Positions 32,085 through 43,400 of a DNA stretch of 64,000 nt are shown piece after piece. Positions within the stretch are counted from its first letter, which is position 1, and every line of letters begins with the position of its first letter. Origin of the DNA: Chaetoderma sp. LZ-2023a (Eukaryota; Mollusca; Caudofoveata; Chaetodermatida; Chaetodermatidae); the NCBI GenBank assembly GCA_034401795.1, contig CM067366.1, forward strand, positions 71,407,009 through 71,471,008, in the 5' to 3' direction. Below the pieces are notes generated by a model, which was not told where the DNA came from, ran no database searches, and saw only the letters and a list, made by a program, of their open reading frames with translations. A program made the translations under genes and the position numbers.

Positions 32085-32573
32085 AGGGGAAATAATCTAT
32101 ATGTTCATGTAGCTCAGGATGTAGGATGTAAATTATACAAATGATTTCCCCCGAAAATATTTAGAGTAATCTGTTTGAAACTAATTATTTGCTAAAAATA
32201 AAATTTTAATTAACATTTAAATAAGTGTAATTATGACATTAACTACCTGTTAGCGCTTACGTTTAGATGCCGTATGGTGATAATGCGAAAAGCAAAGGTT
32301 CTGTTAGAAAAATAGACATTGTTTTCTTTATGATGGAAGATACACGTACAGTACACATATGTCATGTGGACAATTTTGGAATTAATCTGACTGGTAGAAA
32401 TTTAAGCTCCATGTCAAATTATTTTCAAAATATTAAACAACTTAGTTTTAAGCTTGTCTTAAAATTAACATTCTAGTTGGCAGGAAAGGTTAATTTATTC
32501 AGAACCGTTTTTCATCTGTGAAGCTTAATGTCAGTTTTGAAAAGAAACACTCATTATTTGTTCAATATTTCAA
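32085..32573. mobile_element. Degraded family III remnant and unassigned DNA
   Basis: TTAACTACCTGTTAGCG..AATTTTGGAATTAATCTGACTGG and CAAATTATTTTCAAAATATT (32238-32440) mark a worn foldback copy. Confidence 0.4.
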
Positions 32574-32786
32574 TTAACTGTCAGACTGCTGAGTTTTTGC
32601 AGACGACATATTCCAAGGGTTATATGTCTGGACCAGCTAAATATTTTGAAAACAATTTGACTGAAAGTTGTTGGTGGCTTAGCCACCAGCAACATTAAGC
32701 CAAATTGGTTTTAAAATATTCAGCTATTCAGGAGTTTTTGTTCATTGAAATTATTGTTTGGTGGCTTGTAGCAGCGAGCCAATTAA
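32574..32786 (+). mobile_element. Family II foldback element
   Basis: TTAACTGTCAGACTGCTGAG to GCGAGCCAATTAA. Core GAAAGTTGTTGGTGGCTTAGCCACCAGCAAC. The right outer arm TTGAAATTATTGTTTGGTGG is complete. Confidence 0.9.
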
Positions 32787-33223
32787 TACATGGAGATAGA
32801 TACATGTAGCCTTCCGGAAAATGTTCCGCCAGATTAATACCTGTATGTATATCATCTAATTAAAATTGTGTAAATGCAAAAGCGCCATGTCCATCAGTAG
32901 AAATGAATACACCTGTTTATGTATGTCTAGAATGTATGCACAGGTTACAATAGATCTGTCCACTTGAGATAAATGACACTTGTTAACTCAGTCCCAGGAC
33001 AAATTGAATTTCTGTTTATATCCGTTTTAATTGGTGTATCGATATTTAAATTGCTGTAGGTTAAATTTTACTAAATTAAAACGGTATTTTGATTTAATTT
33101 CAGGGTGCTTGGAATAATATTTTCTTTATTAGTATCAATGATTTAGCGACATGTTTTTGCCTGGAGTGATGATGATGATACTCACAAGGTTTAATTGACA
33201 GCTCATTCTACAAACCAGTCTGT
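32787..33223. other. unassigned
   Basis: Nothing recognised; (GAT)n-like GATGATGATGAT at 33170. Confidence 0.35.
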
Positions 33224-33440
33224 TTAACCGTCAGACTGGGGAATATATGCAGACAACACATTTTGAAGGGGTTAATACTATGGACCTGCTGGATATTATG
33301 AAAACAATTTGACTGAAAGTTGTTTGTGGCTATGACACAGACAACTTTCAGTCAAATTTTTTTCGAAATATTCAACATCTCCAGAGTTATTGCCCATTCA
33401 AATTATTGTCTAGTGGCTTGCAGCAGTCTGAGGTTTAAAT
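33224..33440 (+). mobile_element. Family II foldback element
   Basis: TTTAACCGTCAGACTGGGG to GCAGTCTGAGGTTTAA. Core GACTGAAAGTTGTTTGTGGC and ACAGACAACTTTCAGTC. Confidence 0.85.
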
Positions 33441-33459
33441 TACAATTAAAGCTGCTCCC

Positions 33460-33713
33460 CTAAGCTTGGATTATCTTGAATGTTCGAGTTAGCTCGGATT
33501 TTCTTGAATGTTCAAACTATCTGGAATTTTCTTGGATTTTACTTTAACTAGGCCTTTCTTAGATTTTCCTGAATAATCTTGAGTTTTATGTGGTCAATAC
33601 CAGCAAGCTAATCCAAGCTTTTCCAAGTTATTAAAAGCGTGGATTAGCTGGTTTATTCAAGCTCCACAGAACTTGGATATTCATGAATATCCAAGCTTTT
33701 TTTGGCCTGGTTA
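33460..33713. repeat. AATCCAAG/CTTGGATT-rich element, second copy
   Basis: Near-identical over its last ~170 bp to 2316-2487, including the AGCTAATCCAAGC..GTGGATTAGCTGG hairpin and the terminal CTTTTTTTGGCCTGG. Confidence 0.8.
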
Positions 33714-34596
33714 AAACGCCTGTCTTGCGAGGCCAAAAGATTGTGTAAATCTATAAGATATGTGGTCAATTATGACCACCTGTCTTAATGAACCACCGGT
33801 TTTTTTTATCCCAATACACCTTGCTATTAAATGGCATCTGACTTGTATTAACCAGTTGTCTTTATAATGAGACATTCTCGGTTATCGCTAAGCTAGCTAC
33901 CTTGGTTGGTAGAGGTTTGACTGTCGATCTACCCCTCAGTTGTTGTCTGAAAGCCAATAAATAATTTATCCGTGGTTTCGGGTATTTTCTCCATCACCAA
34001 TAATTTCGGTCATTTAGACTCATAAGGTGATGACAGGGAGGTGTGAAATGTGTCCGACAATTCACATTTTACACCCCGATCATGTTGTGTCAATACAGAG
34101 ACAAAGCCTTGTGCTAATACGATCGAAACGTGAAGCCATAGTGTCGAGTTTGATTTAATGGAGAGTCAGGCAGATCAAGAAAATATTTAGTTTGAGAAAT
34201 TCTTGTCTTAATGTTTCAAAGTGATGTGTGGAAAATGTTTAAAAGATCGCTTTCGCGAGGTATTTGTCTGGTTTCGTGTTTCTTTCTCGGTCCACGGAAA
34301 ACTTTATTTAGTTGGAAAAGCGCAGGTGTGGGAAGGTGATGTGAAACAAAACGCTTGCGCAAATATTCGTCTTCACGTTGTTTTAATGAATTGTCTGATT
34401 TTAAAGTTTTAAAGGTTAATTTTAATATTAAGTTAAAGCTATCAGTTTGTGAGTTACGTATAGGCCATTTTGGGTTGGTGTGGTGCAGTTAATGATAAGT
34501 ATTATGCAAATAAAATATATCGATAATATGTATAATATAATCACAGATTTGTATATACAAACCCTATGGATTAACAGGATGCTCATTTCTTTTTCA
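33714..34596. other. unassigned, CpG-bearing patch at 34210-34380
   Basis: No gene recognised. The open frame 34221-34412 is 63 aa with no family signature, though its CpG content (TCGCTTTCGCGAGG) is higher than its surroundings. Confidence 0.35.
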
Positions 34597-34793
34597 AACT
34601 GTCTGACTGCTATAAATCACCAAATAATAATTTCAAGGGACTGTAACTCTGGAAATACAAAATATTTTGAAAACTAATTGACTGAAAGTTGTTGGTGGCT
34701 TAGTCACCAACAACTTTCAGTCAAATTGTTTTCAACATATTCAGTGGGTGAAAAGTATTATGTCGCCTGAAAAATCATCTGTCAGACAGTTAA
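34597..34793 (+). mobile_element. Family II foldback element
   Basis: CTGTCTGACTGCTATAAATC to GTCAGACAGTTAA. Core GAAAGTTGTTGGTGGCTTAGTCACCAACAACTTTC, one mismatch. Confidence 0.85.
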
Positions 34794-35384
34794 GCGGTTA
34801 TATACATGATGGATGCATATGTTGTAGTAGTCACAATGTATTTGAATTTAAGAACTGAATTGAAATAAATAAAATTTTAATCAGCACTTGAAATTTAAAA
34901 AAAAGGACATGTTTAAATTGTGTGATGCCCACTGCGGAAAATATTTATTTTTTGTCCAACTGTTATCAAAGTATTAAACATTTAACATAAAAATAACTAA
35001 CTTAATTAAAGAATAACATAGTTATCAGCAATTATTCCTTCATGTCCTCTAAGAAAACCAATAAAATGAAATTAAACCAACCATTGATTGAAAATTGAGA
35101 AACAGTTGCTTCCTTAGAAAATAACGTTCTACCTTTTATAAATGCTAATTTCAAGTTCATTTTTTTATACACAAAGGTAGATTTGATAGTGGCGGTATAC
35201 AGCCCAGGGAAAGGCCTGAAGCACCTGTGAAGTTGTTGACTGGCATTCCTAAACGTGCCGTCCAGGAGTGAAAGTAAATTCCAACCTGTTTTGAGCCCAA
35301 GGCTGCTTATAGTCCGCGGCACATCAGAAACTGGTAAGTGAGATTTTATTTCCTGATCAGAGTTTTAAGACTGAATATAGTGCT
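34794..35384. other. unassigned, possible untranslated exon end
   Basis: A GC-richer patch (35190-35333) ends CTG|GTAAGTGAG at 35334, a good splice-donor match. No open frame supports coding, so I do not call an exon. Confidence 0.25.
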
Positions 35385-35640
35385 ATGCATATAAGTGATT
35401 GAATTGTACAGTAGGCTACCGATCAGAAATATCTTGACATGTTTCCAAAGCAAAATAAAACATACTGGTGAATATTTTGAACATAATGGGATTGGAAGAC
35501 CAATGTCTATCAATCCAATTATGTTCAAAATATCCAACAGAACATTTAACATTTCTTATATTGTGTTCAAAATTGCACGAACTTCTGTTTCTGTTTTGGA
35601 AAAATGGGAAAGTTATTTCTGAACAGTACTGTACTTTGTG
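35385..35640. mobile_element. Family V foldback element
   Basis: ACATGTTTCCAAAGCAAAAT faces TTCTGTTTTGGAAAAATGG. Core GAACATAATGGGATTGGAAGAC / CAATGTCTATCAATCCAATTATGTTC. Overlapping open frames on both strands here are translated repeat. Confidence 0.8.
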
Positions 35641-36339
35641 TGACTGTCTTGAATTGTACCTTACCCAAGAGTTTATCCAATTATACATTTTACCTGGCTG
35701 TTTATAGGACTTGTTATTTCTGGGAGGATTACTTCCCATGTTACCGGGAGGATGGTTTTCAGGGTTTTCGTGTGGATATAAATGAGTATGTGAATTTTAT
35801 TCCAAATTTTATGTTAATTTAAATTTTAGTGTGTGTGTGCATATATACATGTCTGCTGCTAGTCTATGAAATAAGTGTTTCAACCCTCAGCTGAATGTTA
35901 TAATGGATGATCTGGCTGAGATTGAAACATAGTGTTATTTAATTCTCATGATCAACAATGTGTTTAAATACTGGTCAGTATTTCTGTTCTAATCTTCACT
36001 AATTTCTATCTTAATTAAATTCAATTTAAATTTTAACTGAATTTTATTTAACGACAGTATGATTCACTGGTTGTGTCATTCTTACAGATTTGCCGAATAT
36101 TCTGACCAGTATTTGACAGAAAAGTATTAATACATTCAGTAAAAATATTCAGCACCTAATTAGTGTACTTGACCATGTAGTGGCCAAGATTGGGGAATAA
36201 AATTAAAAACTCTTGGTATGTGAATCTGCGAGACAAGACCAATTTTGAAAATTTACCGCTGGAATGACTGGCCCGGTTATTGAGATATATAAGCATTCCC
36301 GTGATATATAAATATATATCTCAATTTGAAGACAATTAT
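35641..36339. mobile_element. Unassigned DNA with a degraded family I remnant
   Basis: 36236-36320 keeps TTACCGCTGGAATGACTGG and CCCGGTTATTGAG, then an AT-rich tail. The rest is unassigned. Confidence 0.4.
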
Positions 36340-36500
36340 AATTACAGGAAAGCTGTGGAATATTTTGAAATTAATATCACTGGAAGCTGTTGCTGTCTTA
36401 GGCAGCAATGGCTTCTGGACATATTAACTTATTCAACAGAATAATAATTGCCATGCATTATGTAAATAATTAAATTTTTCAGGGATTTGACAATGAAATG
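36340..36500 (+). mobile_element. Family III element, left-truncated
   Basis: CACTGGAAGCTGTTGCTGTC..GGCAGCAATGGCTTCTGG, right arm TGCATTATGTAAATAATT and TTTTTCAGGGATTTGAC, ending AATGCTTAA. Confidence 0.7.
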
Positions 36501-36724
36501 CTTAACCCTTGAATGGTCAAGCTGGCCCAAACCGGCCTCTGCAGTAGTCTTGAGGAATATCCATCTGAAGGTAATGAGATTAGTTTTGAAAATTTGCCAC
36601 TGGAATGGCTGTCTTGAGCCAGCCATTTCAGTGGTGAATTTTCAAAAATTCTCTACCTGCAGACGGATATTCAATAAGGAAATAATTTGAATTTCTTGAC
36701 CAAACTTGACGAGTAACGAGTTAA
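36497..36724 (-). mobile_element. Family I element, GGCC-arm variant
   Basis: Left arm GGTCAAGCTGGCCCAAACCG, core CCACTGGAATGGCTG..CAGCCATTTCAGTGG. The consensus stem has GACTGG/CCAGTC; here both arms changed in step (GGCTG/CAGCC). Right arm ATTTCTTGACCAAACTTGAC. Confidence 0.8.
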
Positions 36725-38159
36725 AATGTTAATTAGCTTGTTATCCTCTGAAATGTGTTTGTGTGCTGATCAACATGCATGTATGTCAGTGCATATACAT
36801 GATGTATTCTGTGTGTGTGAGCGTGCATTTGCTCAAGTTTGTTTGCAAACATCCACCTGCTTGCATTTATAGAGGTACTGCGTTGTAAATTAAATTATGC
36901 AAATTATATGCAAGTATTAAGCTCTTGAACAAGCCTGTATTGCACGCCAGTATATACAATTAAATTATGCATCAATGTTTATGCCATATTAAAGCGTGGT
37001 TTTATTGTTTTCCAAGTTTTGGCAGATCAGCGCTGTCTACACGATAATGTCTGCTTTGATATCGAGAGTCATCGCGATGTTAATATTATGAATATTAAGT
37101 AGCTTGAATCTGTTTCTGTCACTAGTGTGTCTTTAACAATGACCAGTCATGCATACATAAACTGTAGTAAAAGGAATCACTTTATCTTGCCTATTTGTAA
37201 GAAAATAGTCGAGTACTGTTAAGAAGAAACAGTTTACTATCAAATTTAGTCAAGTTAGCATTGCGCGTGAAATTTTAAGGGTTTTATTTTTTCAGAAGAA
37301 ATTAAGCTTCTGTTTATTTTTGAAAGAATTGTATATACATTCGATTTTGTAATGAGTGGACAATTTGGATTATTTATTATTACATAAGTTAATTCTCTTG
37401 GTAAGTATACAGTAATATTTAATGATTAGTAAAGGAAGTAAAGCATTCAGAACTCAAAATATGACTTGTCAAAAGTCAGGTAATTTCACAGACGGCAGGC
37501 AACGTGTATGGACTTAATCTGATCATGACCAATGTCATTGGAGAATCGTTGAGTTTGGACCAGATTGATCAGTAGTCTGAGTTCTATCCCATACTAAATT
37601 GAGTTATTTATTTACCCCCCCCCCCCCCCCCCCCCGATCATAGTAGCTAAATTCGGGAAATCCCCAATCTCACTCCATGCACACAGGCAAGTATGCATGC
37701 ACACAGAACACAATTAGTCCTTTGCGTTGGTCTATGTGAGGGTAACAATGCAATCCTTGCTTGAAAATATGGATTTCTCAAGGTCAAGTTGTAGAGGCCA
37801 GTTTTGACCACATGAATTAAAACATTTTTGGTCGGGATTTAGGATTTAAAGCGTAAATATATTTTAATACAATTCTGTACATGTTTACGGGTTGATATTA
37901 GCTGATGTATCAATAGGAAATATTTATTTATAATTTATCTTTCAAAATCATTTTAGTTTAAAGAATATTGAACAGACTCATTTAAATTCCAGGTGATTTA
38001 ACTTTAAGTTTAATTTTTTGTGTATTTAAGATCTTAGTCATTTTCATTCCTTAAACATTGTCCAGGTATTTTTCGCATTCAGTCATGTGTGGTCAGTGTT
38101 TGCTGGGCATTACTCATGCCTGATTAGAGGTATTATAATCCTGTTAGCTGATCACTTGG
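36725..38159. other. unassigned, poly(C) at 37615-37635
   Basis: About 1.4 kb without recognised elements. A GTGTGTGAGCGTGC stretch lies near 36810. The long C run is a likely assembly weak point. Confidence 0.4.
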
Positions 38160-38591
38160 GCATGATTTTAATAAACCCTTTTCAGCCTACAAACAATAAA
38201 TTTTGTTTAGCTACAAACTGTAATGAAAATCTTGCTGATTATTTTGAAATCGATTTGTCTGAAAATTATTGCTGCACATTTAATATATTTAAATTCACAA
38301 CAGCATACATTGAGTCGATTCTGTTTCAAAATTAAATGTTCCAGCTTAATTAAGTTTACATATATAAATAAATTTTCTATGAATTAATCCAAAATGATAC
38401 GTGTAAACACATTGAAATTCATATACAAGTCTAAAAATAGTCTTAATTTTGTTGTTTTAAATGCACAGTAATTAAAACTTTTGATTATATATTTAGATCA
38501 GACTATAGGTATTGACTTTGAAGTTGATTGCTCAACATATTGGCTTAATTAGTTAATATGTATAAGGTATTTAATTGATATAAGAGTATGG
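38160..38591. mobile_element. Degraded family III remnant and unassigned DNA
   Basis: GATTATTTTGAAATCGATTTG and TCTGAAAATTATTGCTGC (38235-38280) with CTGTTTCAAAATTAAATG are the only recognisable pieces. Confidence 0.35.
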
Positions 38592-38834
38592 TTAATTTTC
38601 CCTTTAACACTTGAATTTGTTCGCGAATTTTAAATTTTCTCATAGAAAATGTCGATTTGCAGACCAAGAGAAAACTATATTTGAAAATTTACCACTGGAA
38701 TGACTGGGTCGCTTATCGAGCCAGTCATTCCATTGGTAAATTTTCTAAAATAGTAGTCTCTTGGTTTGCAAATGGACATTTCTCAAGACCACCGCAGAAG
38801 CCGTTTTTGGCTGATATGAGTGTTAAAGGGCTAA
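38592..38834 (+). mobile_element. Family I foldback element
   Basis: Near-complete. Core ACTGGGTCGCTTATCGAGCCAGT. Right arm GCAGAAGCCGTTTTTGGCTG, ending GTTAAAGGGCTAA. The 102-aa open frame across it is translated repeat. Confidence 0.85.
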
Positions 38835-39012
38835 TGATCAGACCTGAGAACCGACAAATTCTTTATGATTTAAAGAATATTCTGTTAAATACTCTGAAAC
38901 TAAAATTGGCAGCAATAGATCCAAGTCAAATTAGTTTCAAAATATTCAACAACTTTCCTGTATAACGGCCTTGAAATTGATGTACAGGAATTTTAAAGCG
39001 TAAAAGGTTAAT
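38830..39012 (+). mobile_element. Family III element, left core deleted
   Basis: GACAAATTCTTTATGATTTA left arm, AAGTCAAATTAGTTTC right core, right arm TTTCCTGTATAACGGCCTTG, end AAAAGGTTAA. Confidence 0.7.
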
Positions 39013-39045
39013 TGATCTAAGAACACTTGAACAAAGAATCAAATT

Positions 39046-39430
39046 TAATCCTTTCACAGAAAATTCCATGTATCAACATCTCGGGGCAAACAAAAAAGAT
39101 AAAGCTGTTGAATATTTTGAAATTAATATGACTGGAAGCTATTGATTCAATATATTCAACGGAATATGCTATGCATTGTAAAGGATTTGTCTTTTCAGGG
39201 ATTTCTCATTGAGTTAACCCTTTCACTAATAAATTACGTGTATTTCTCAATTTCAGGGCAGGCAAACAGGAAAGCTGTTGAATATTTTGAAACTAATATG
39301 ACTGGAAACTACTGGCAGCAATGGTTTCCAGTCATATTAATTTCAAAATATTCAATAGAAATTGGTTTGCATCGTAAAGAAGTTACTTTTTCAGGGATTT
39401 GTCTTTGAAAGGGACTACCAGTTGTCTTGC
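39046..39430 (-). mobile_element. Two family III elements in tandem
   Basis: The first (39046-39218) has GACTGGAAGCTATTGATTC with most of the right core missing; the second (39215-39430) has GACTGGAAACTACTGGCAGC and ATGGTTTCCAGTC. They share the GTTAACCCTTTCACT junction, so the two insertions abut at one TTAA. Confidence 0.75.
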
Positions 39431-39797
39431 TCATTAGCACTTCATTATGTCTAAAATATATGAAACAGTGACTCAATTCAGCCGTATATAATATAACTGC
39501 TGAATACAGTACAATTAATGTCAAGATTCTTACCAGTATGTAGTCATAAGAAAATAACACTATTGATGTGTGTGCAAGTCACGATTTAGCAATTTAGGTT
39601 TAACATTGATATGTGTACATATAGTTAAAATTATAAAAGAATCTGTCTAAACATTGGAGTCGATAATTGCGGTGCGTCGCTCCCTTTAAAATGTTATGAA
39701 ATTTTGAAAATTGATATGTCATATTTGTATTATTTACTGTTCATGACCTTGATATGACCTTCGATAATGCATAACATGATAGCATTCATGAGTGCTA
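39431..39797. other. unassigned
   Basis: Nothing recognised. Confidence 0.35.
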
Positions 39798-39999
39798 CAG
39801 TCAGACTGCTACAAGCCACCAGACAATGTTTTCAGTGAGCTATAACACTGGAACTGGTGAATATTTTGAAAACAATTTGACGGAAAGCTGTTGGTGGCTT
39901 AGCCACTTTCAGTCAAATTGTTTTCAAAATATTCTGCATATCCAGAGTTAAACACCATGGAAAATATAGTCTGCAGAAATTCAGCAGCAAACAGTTAGA
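39798..39999 (+). mobile_element. Family II foldback element
   Basis: CAGTCAGACTGCTACAAGCC at left; GTTAAACACCATGGAAAATA and CAGCAAACAGTTAGAG at right. This copy shows the intact right-arm site (GAGTTAAACACC) that is interrupted at 6082. A short deletion removed CCAACAA from the right core. Confidence 0.85.
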
Positions 40000-40189
40000 G
40001 ACACACTGCATGTATTGTTCTCACTAACTTTTAAATTTTAATTGGGTACAGTTTGGACACAATCTTACTGAGTGCTGTTGCTGGACAATAATTGCTAGAA
40101 GTCACTCGAGATCAATGTTTCCAAAATAAGTGACAGTTATCACATATGTTACAAAGAACTAAATCTGTAGGCATCTAACAATTAAAGAC

Positions 40190-40407
40190 TTAACCGTCTG
40201 ATTGATGAGTTCTTGCAGACGACATTTTCCATGGGTATATATCTCTGGACCTGCTAAATATTTTGAAAACTATTTGACTGAAAGTTGTTGGTGGCTAAAC
40301 CACCAATAACGTTCAGTTAAATTATTTTCAAAATATTCAGCAAGTTAAGAGTTTTTGCACATTGAAATTGTTGTTTGGTGGCTCGTAGTCGAGATATGGT
40401 GAGTTAA
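40190..40407 (+). mobile_element. Family II foldback element
   Basis: TTAACCGTCTGATTGATGAG to GGTGAGTTAA. Core GACTGAAAGTTGTTGGTGGC..CCACCAATAACGTTCAG. Confidence 0.85.
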
Positions 40408-40595
40408 AGGCAATTTGTATCTCTTAATGGTAATGTCAGCCAAAACCTAAGTTTACCACTGGAGTCAGTGTCTTGATAAACATTGAGCCGATCGTGCCAG
40501 TGGTAAATTTTCAATAATAATCTCTCGACCTGAAAATGGGCCTTGAATAAGCAGAAAGTGTCTTTCTGACCAATTTGGACCATTACTGATTTATC
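40404..40595 (-). mobile_element. Family I element, diverged
   Basis: It shares a TTAA with the previous copy. TTTACCACTGGAGTCAGTG..GTGCCAGTGGTAAATTTTC is still a stem. Right arm TTTCTGACCAATTTGGACC. Confidence 0.65.
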
Positions 40596-41057
40596 AGGAA
40601 TTTTAAATCTATAATTACGCACTGTCTGTCATTCAGGACACACCTTGATTTTAGTAACTTCAACTTTAACAAGCTTACCTATGACTATATTTTATGCTCA
40701 CCAACATAATGAGTAAAACAAGGCAATAAATATGGCTTATTAAATATTTTATTCAGATGTCCAGTTACTCATTTTCATTTTGAATTCCCAGAAAATTGTT
40801 TTCAAAGGAGAGAAAATGAGCACTTGCTGAATATTTTGAAAGAAATTTTGTAGACTGCATTATCAGTGTTTTCAAAAATAATTAACCTGATATATTTGAT
40901 TTAGAATGTAGTATAATAAAGAATATCTGACATACAGAATTAAGTGAGTTAGGAGGAAGATAATAATACTAACATTTGGTTGTGGCCAGCCATTAGTTTT
41001 ATGTCAAGTTTCAATTAAGAAAAGAATAAAGTTGTAAAAAATGCAAAAAGCCACTTA
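40596..41057. other. unassigned
   Basis: Nothing recognised. Confidence 0.35.
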
Positions 41058-41242
41058 GCTCTTTACACTCAGGATAGCAAAAAAACACGTCTTCTGCGGA
41101 CTGGTCTTGAAAATTGCTCATTTCCAGATTATAACCAAGCCAGTTATTCCAGTGGTCAAGTTTCAAAAATAGTTTTCTCCTAATCAGGAAATTGACATTT
41201 AGTATGAGAAAATCTAAATTTTCACAAATAAATTTTGTTTAA
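41058..41242 (-). mobile_element. Family I element, left core lost
   Basis: GCAAAAAAACACGTCTTCTG left arm, AAGCCAGTTATTCCAGTGG right core, ATGAGAAAATCTAAATTTTC right arm. Confidence 0.65.
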
Positions 41243-41303
41243 AGTTTTGCACTTTATGAATGTATTGAATTAGCCAACCTAACATGTATTATCATTTTAA
41301 ACT

Positions 41304-41544
41304 CGTTAATGCTAAAATTTGGTAAAAAAAATTTAAATATCTGCCTTATTGAATGTTCATTTACAGGCCAATAGAATAGAATTTAAAAAATCTATCAATG
41401 GAATATGACTGGCTCGGTTATCGAGCCAGCCATTACAGTGATAAATTTTCAAAAATTATTTTCTCTTGGCCTGTAAATGGACATTCCACAAGACCATAGG
41501 CCTAGCAGAGGTCAGTTTGGGCCGGTATGACCATTAAAGGGTTA
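41304..41544 (+). mobile_element. Family I foldback element
   Basis: CGTTAATGC at left, core ACTGGCTCGGTTATCGAGCCAGC, right arm GTCAGTTTGGGCCGGTATG and AAAGGGTTAA. Confidence 0.8.
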
Positions 41545-41787
41545 ATGCTCAGTCTTCTTTGAAGTGTTTTATGACTATTATGTTAGTCAGTAATTATTCT
41601 CTTGTCACTAATTCAGACAAATGTTAATTACATGTACTTAATCATGAAAGTTAGCTGTACATTGCCATTTGTTTTAATTAATTGTCATGCATTCATTAGT
41701 AATTAGATATAATCTCCTTGTTCATTAAGCCACGGGGAGATAGTCCTAGGCTGATCTCTATACATGGAATAATAACTCAGAAATAAC
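41545..41787. other. unassigned
   Basis: Nothing recognised. Confidence 0.3.
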
Positions 41788-41917
41788 CTTAAATGTTTCC
41801 AAAACAAAACATACTGTTGAATATTTTGAACATTATAATTGGATTGTCTTAATCCAATTGTGTTCAAAATATTCAACAAAACATTTCTTACGTGTTCAAA
41901 ATTGTACTAACTGTTAT

Positions 41918-42045
41918 TGACAGGGAATCAAACCTGGTAACAATTGGTAGTAGTGTCAAGCACCATAGTCCATGAACGTACGCTTCCACCACACTATTGA
42001 TGCATGACAAAAATCCTACTTTGCCAGTGAGGCTTTCACGAGTTG
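41918..42045 (-). repeat. tRNA-like inverted arm, left
   Basis: TGACAGGGAATCAAACCTGG..CTTTGCCAGTGAGGCTTTCACG. It is an imperfect inverted copy of 42482-42607. Read on the minus strand, CCAGGTTTGATTCCC resembles a Pol III B box. It could be a SINE, but not an intact tRNA gene. Confidence 0.55.
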
Positions 42046-42081
42046 TCGGTTTCCGATAGTGACTGATACACCATGGAATTC

Positions 42082-42469
42082 ACCTTTCCAGAGTACCCAC
42101 CCATCATATGACGTCATAATGAGCTACGTAATGTGTACAATGATATCATAATGAATGACGTCATGAATGATGTCGATAAGTATGTCACGAATGCATATTT
42201 GAAGACGGTCTATGCGGTGTTGTACAAATTGTTTGCTTTTACTATTTAATAAATATTCTGTTGAATATTTTGAAACTAATTTGACTGGACGCTGTTGCTG
42301 CCATAGGCAGCAACAGCGCCCAGTCAAATTAGTTACAAAATATTCAACAGCTTCCCTGTATAGTTTTCAGGAAATTGATAGCTAGGGCATTCGGGGATCG
42401 ATCAATCCCAGCACAGTGTGGGTGGAGCTTAGCTAGTGATGGGCAGGGCATAGCTAAAAATGGAAAGGT
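42082..42469 (+). mobile_element. Family VI foldback element, complete
   Basis: ACCTTTCCAGAGTACCCACC to AAAATGGAAAGGT. Core GACTGGACGCTGTTGCTGCC, loop ATA, GGCAGCAACAGCGCCCAGTC. It lies in the loop between the two tRNA-like arms. Confidence 0.85.
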
Positions 42470-42481
42470 CCATTATGTGAA

Positions 42482-42607
42482 ACACTCGTGAAAGCCTCAT
42501 TGGCAAACTCGGATTTTTGTCCTGAGGCGTTGGTGTGGTGGTAACAACTAGTGTTTGTCTGCTATGATTCTTGACGCTACAGTAAGTTGTGGATTTAATT
42601 CCCCATC
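42482..42607 (+). repeat. tRNA-like inverted arm, right
   Basis: ACACTCGTGAAAGCCTCATTGG..GGCGTTGGTGTGGTGGTAAC..GTTGTGGATTTAATTCCCC. TGGTGTGGTGG (A-box-like) and GTGGATTTAATTCC (B-box-like) suggest tRNA ancestry. Complementary to 41918-42045. Confidence 0.55.
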
Positions 42608-42740
42608 AATGCTAAATACTGTAAAGCAAAGAATACTTGTATAACTAGATACATGTAACATGTTTTTGTTTTTGTATTGGAAACATGTTAACTTATTCTT
42701 GAGCTGTAATGTAGCTTATACTTTAAGTTTTACAGGTCTT

Positions 42741-43208
42741 CACTGGAGTTGAGCCATACAAGTAGAGGTCTTCATCATCTTAAGGGAATGGGGTATACCC
42801 TTTATATGACATGAAGAATTATTTTGATTTTGCAGTTATTCCTAAATCTTGCCTTCCAGTGAGGTCAGTTTTGTTCAAGATCAAAATAAAATCACTTCAG
42901 CAAGTTCTTTGCTAGGTGAGATCGAATCACAAGAAATAATTGGAGATTTACACTCAAAAACTGTCTCTAAGTGAAAGATTTCTATCATATATGTAGGATC
43001 CCATTGATCTATGACTGTGTATAAAAGATTGCCGCTAGTTGAGCAAGCCTTACCAGGAGCAACAGGCTGTATTTTCTTGAAGCTGTGCCTTCATTTCTCA
43101 GTGATTAATGCTAGTTTGATTAGCCATTGTGCCATATGAGTCTACATTCTCTGACTGGTGATCAGTTCTTTATTTAGCACTTTCATTTTCTCTGTTTCCT
43201 TCAAGTAT
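42741..43208. other. unassigned
   Basis: Nothing recognised. Confidence 0.35.
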
Positions 43209-43400
43209 TTAACCCTTTGATTGTTTAGCAAATGTTTTTCTTAGTCCATATTCATTTGCTGGCTAATAGGAGACTGTTTTTGAAAATTTAGTACTGGAAT
43301 GACTGATTCAAAACTGGTCTTTTCTTGACCTGCAAACGGACATTACATACGACCTCTACAGATGGTGTTTTGGCCAGCTTAGCCATTAAAGCACTAAGCT
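43209..43400 (+). mobile_element. Family I element, core mostly deleted
   Basis: TTAACCCTTTGATTG at left, TACTGGAATGACTGATTC left core only, right arm GGTGTTTTGGCCAGCTTAGC. Confidence 0.7.

Larger units (their letters stand above)
41788..42740. mobile_element. Composite: family V hosting a nested palindrome
   Basis: The family V left part (41788-41917: ATGTTTCCAAAACAAAAC, GAACATTATAATTGGATTG, ACGTGTTCAAAATTGTAC) and right part (about 42655-42740: TGTATTGGAAACATGTTAA, TTCTTGAGCTGTAATG) are separated by the block at 41918-42650. Comparison with 35385-35640 shows they would join. Confidence 0.65.

Noticed and set aside
37615..37635. Long C runs (also 6581, 9858, 54728) as functional elements
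   Set aside because: Homopolymers of this kind are common and length-unstable; nothing around them suggests a role.
38657..38965. 102-aa open frame, with similar frames at 10444-10707, 15945-16241 and 52733-52963 (KIYHWNDWLGYRASHS-like)
   Set aside because: The recurrent peptide is the translated family I hairpin core. Stops and frame changes between copies show no coding constraint.
42482..42607. tRNA gene
   Set aside because: A/B-box-like motifs are present, but I could not form a convincing acceptor and anticodon stem, and an inverted partner lies nearby, so a tRNA-derived repeat is more likely.
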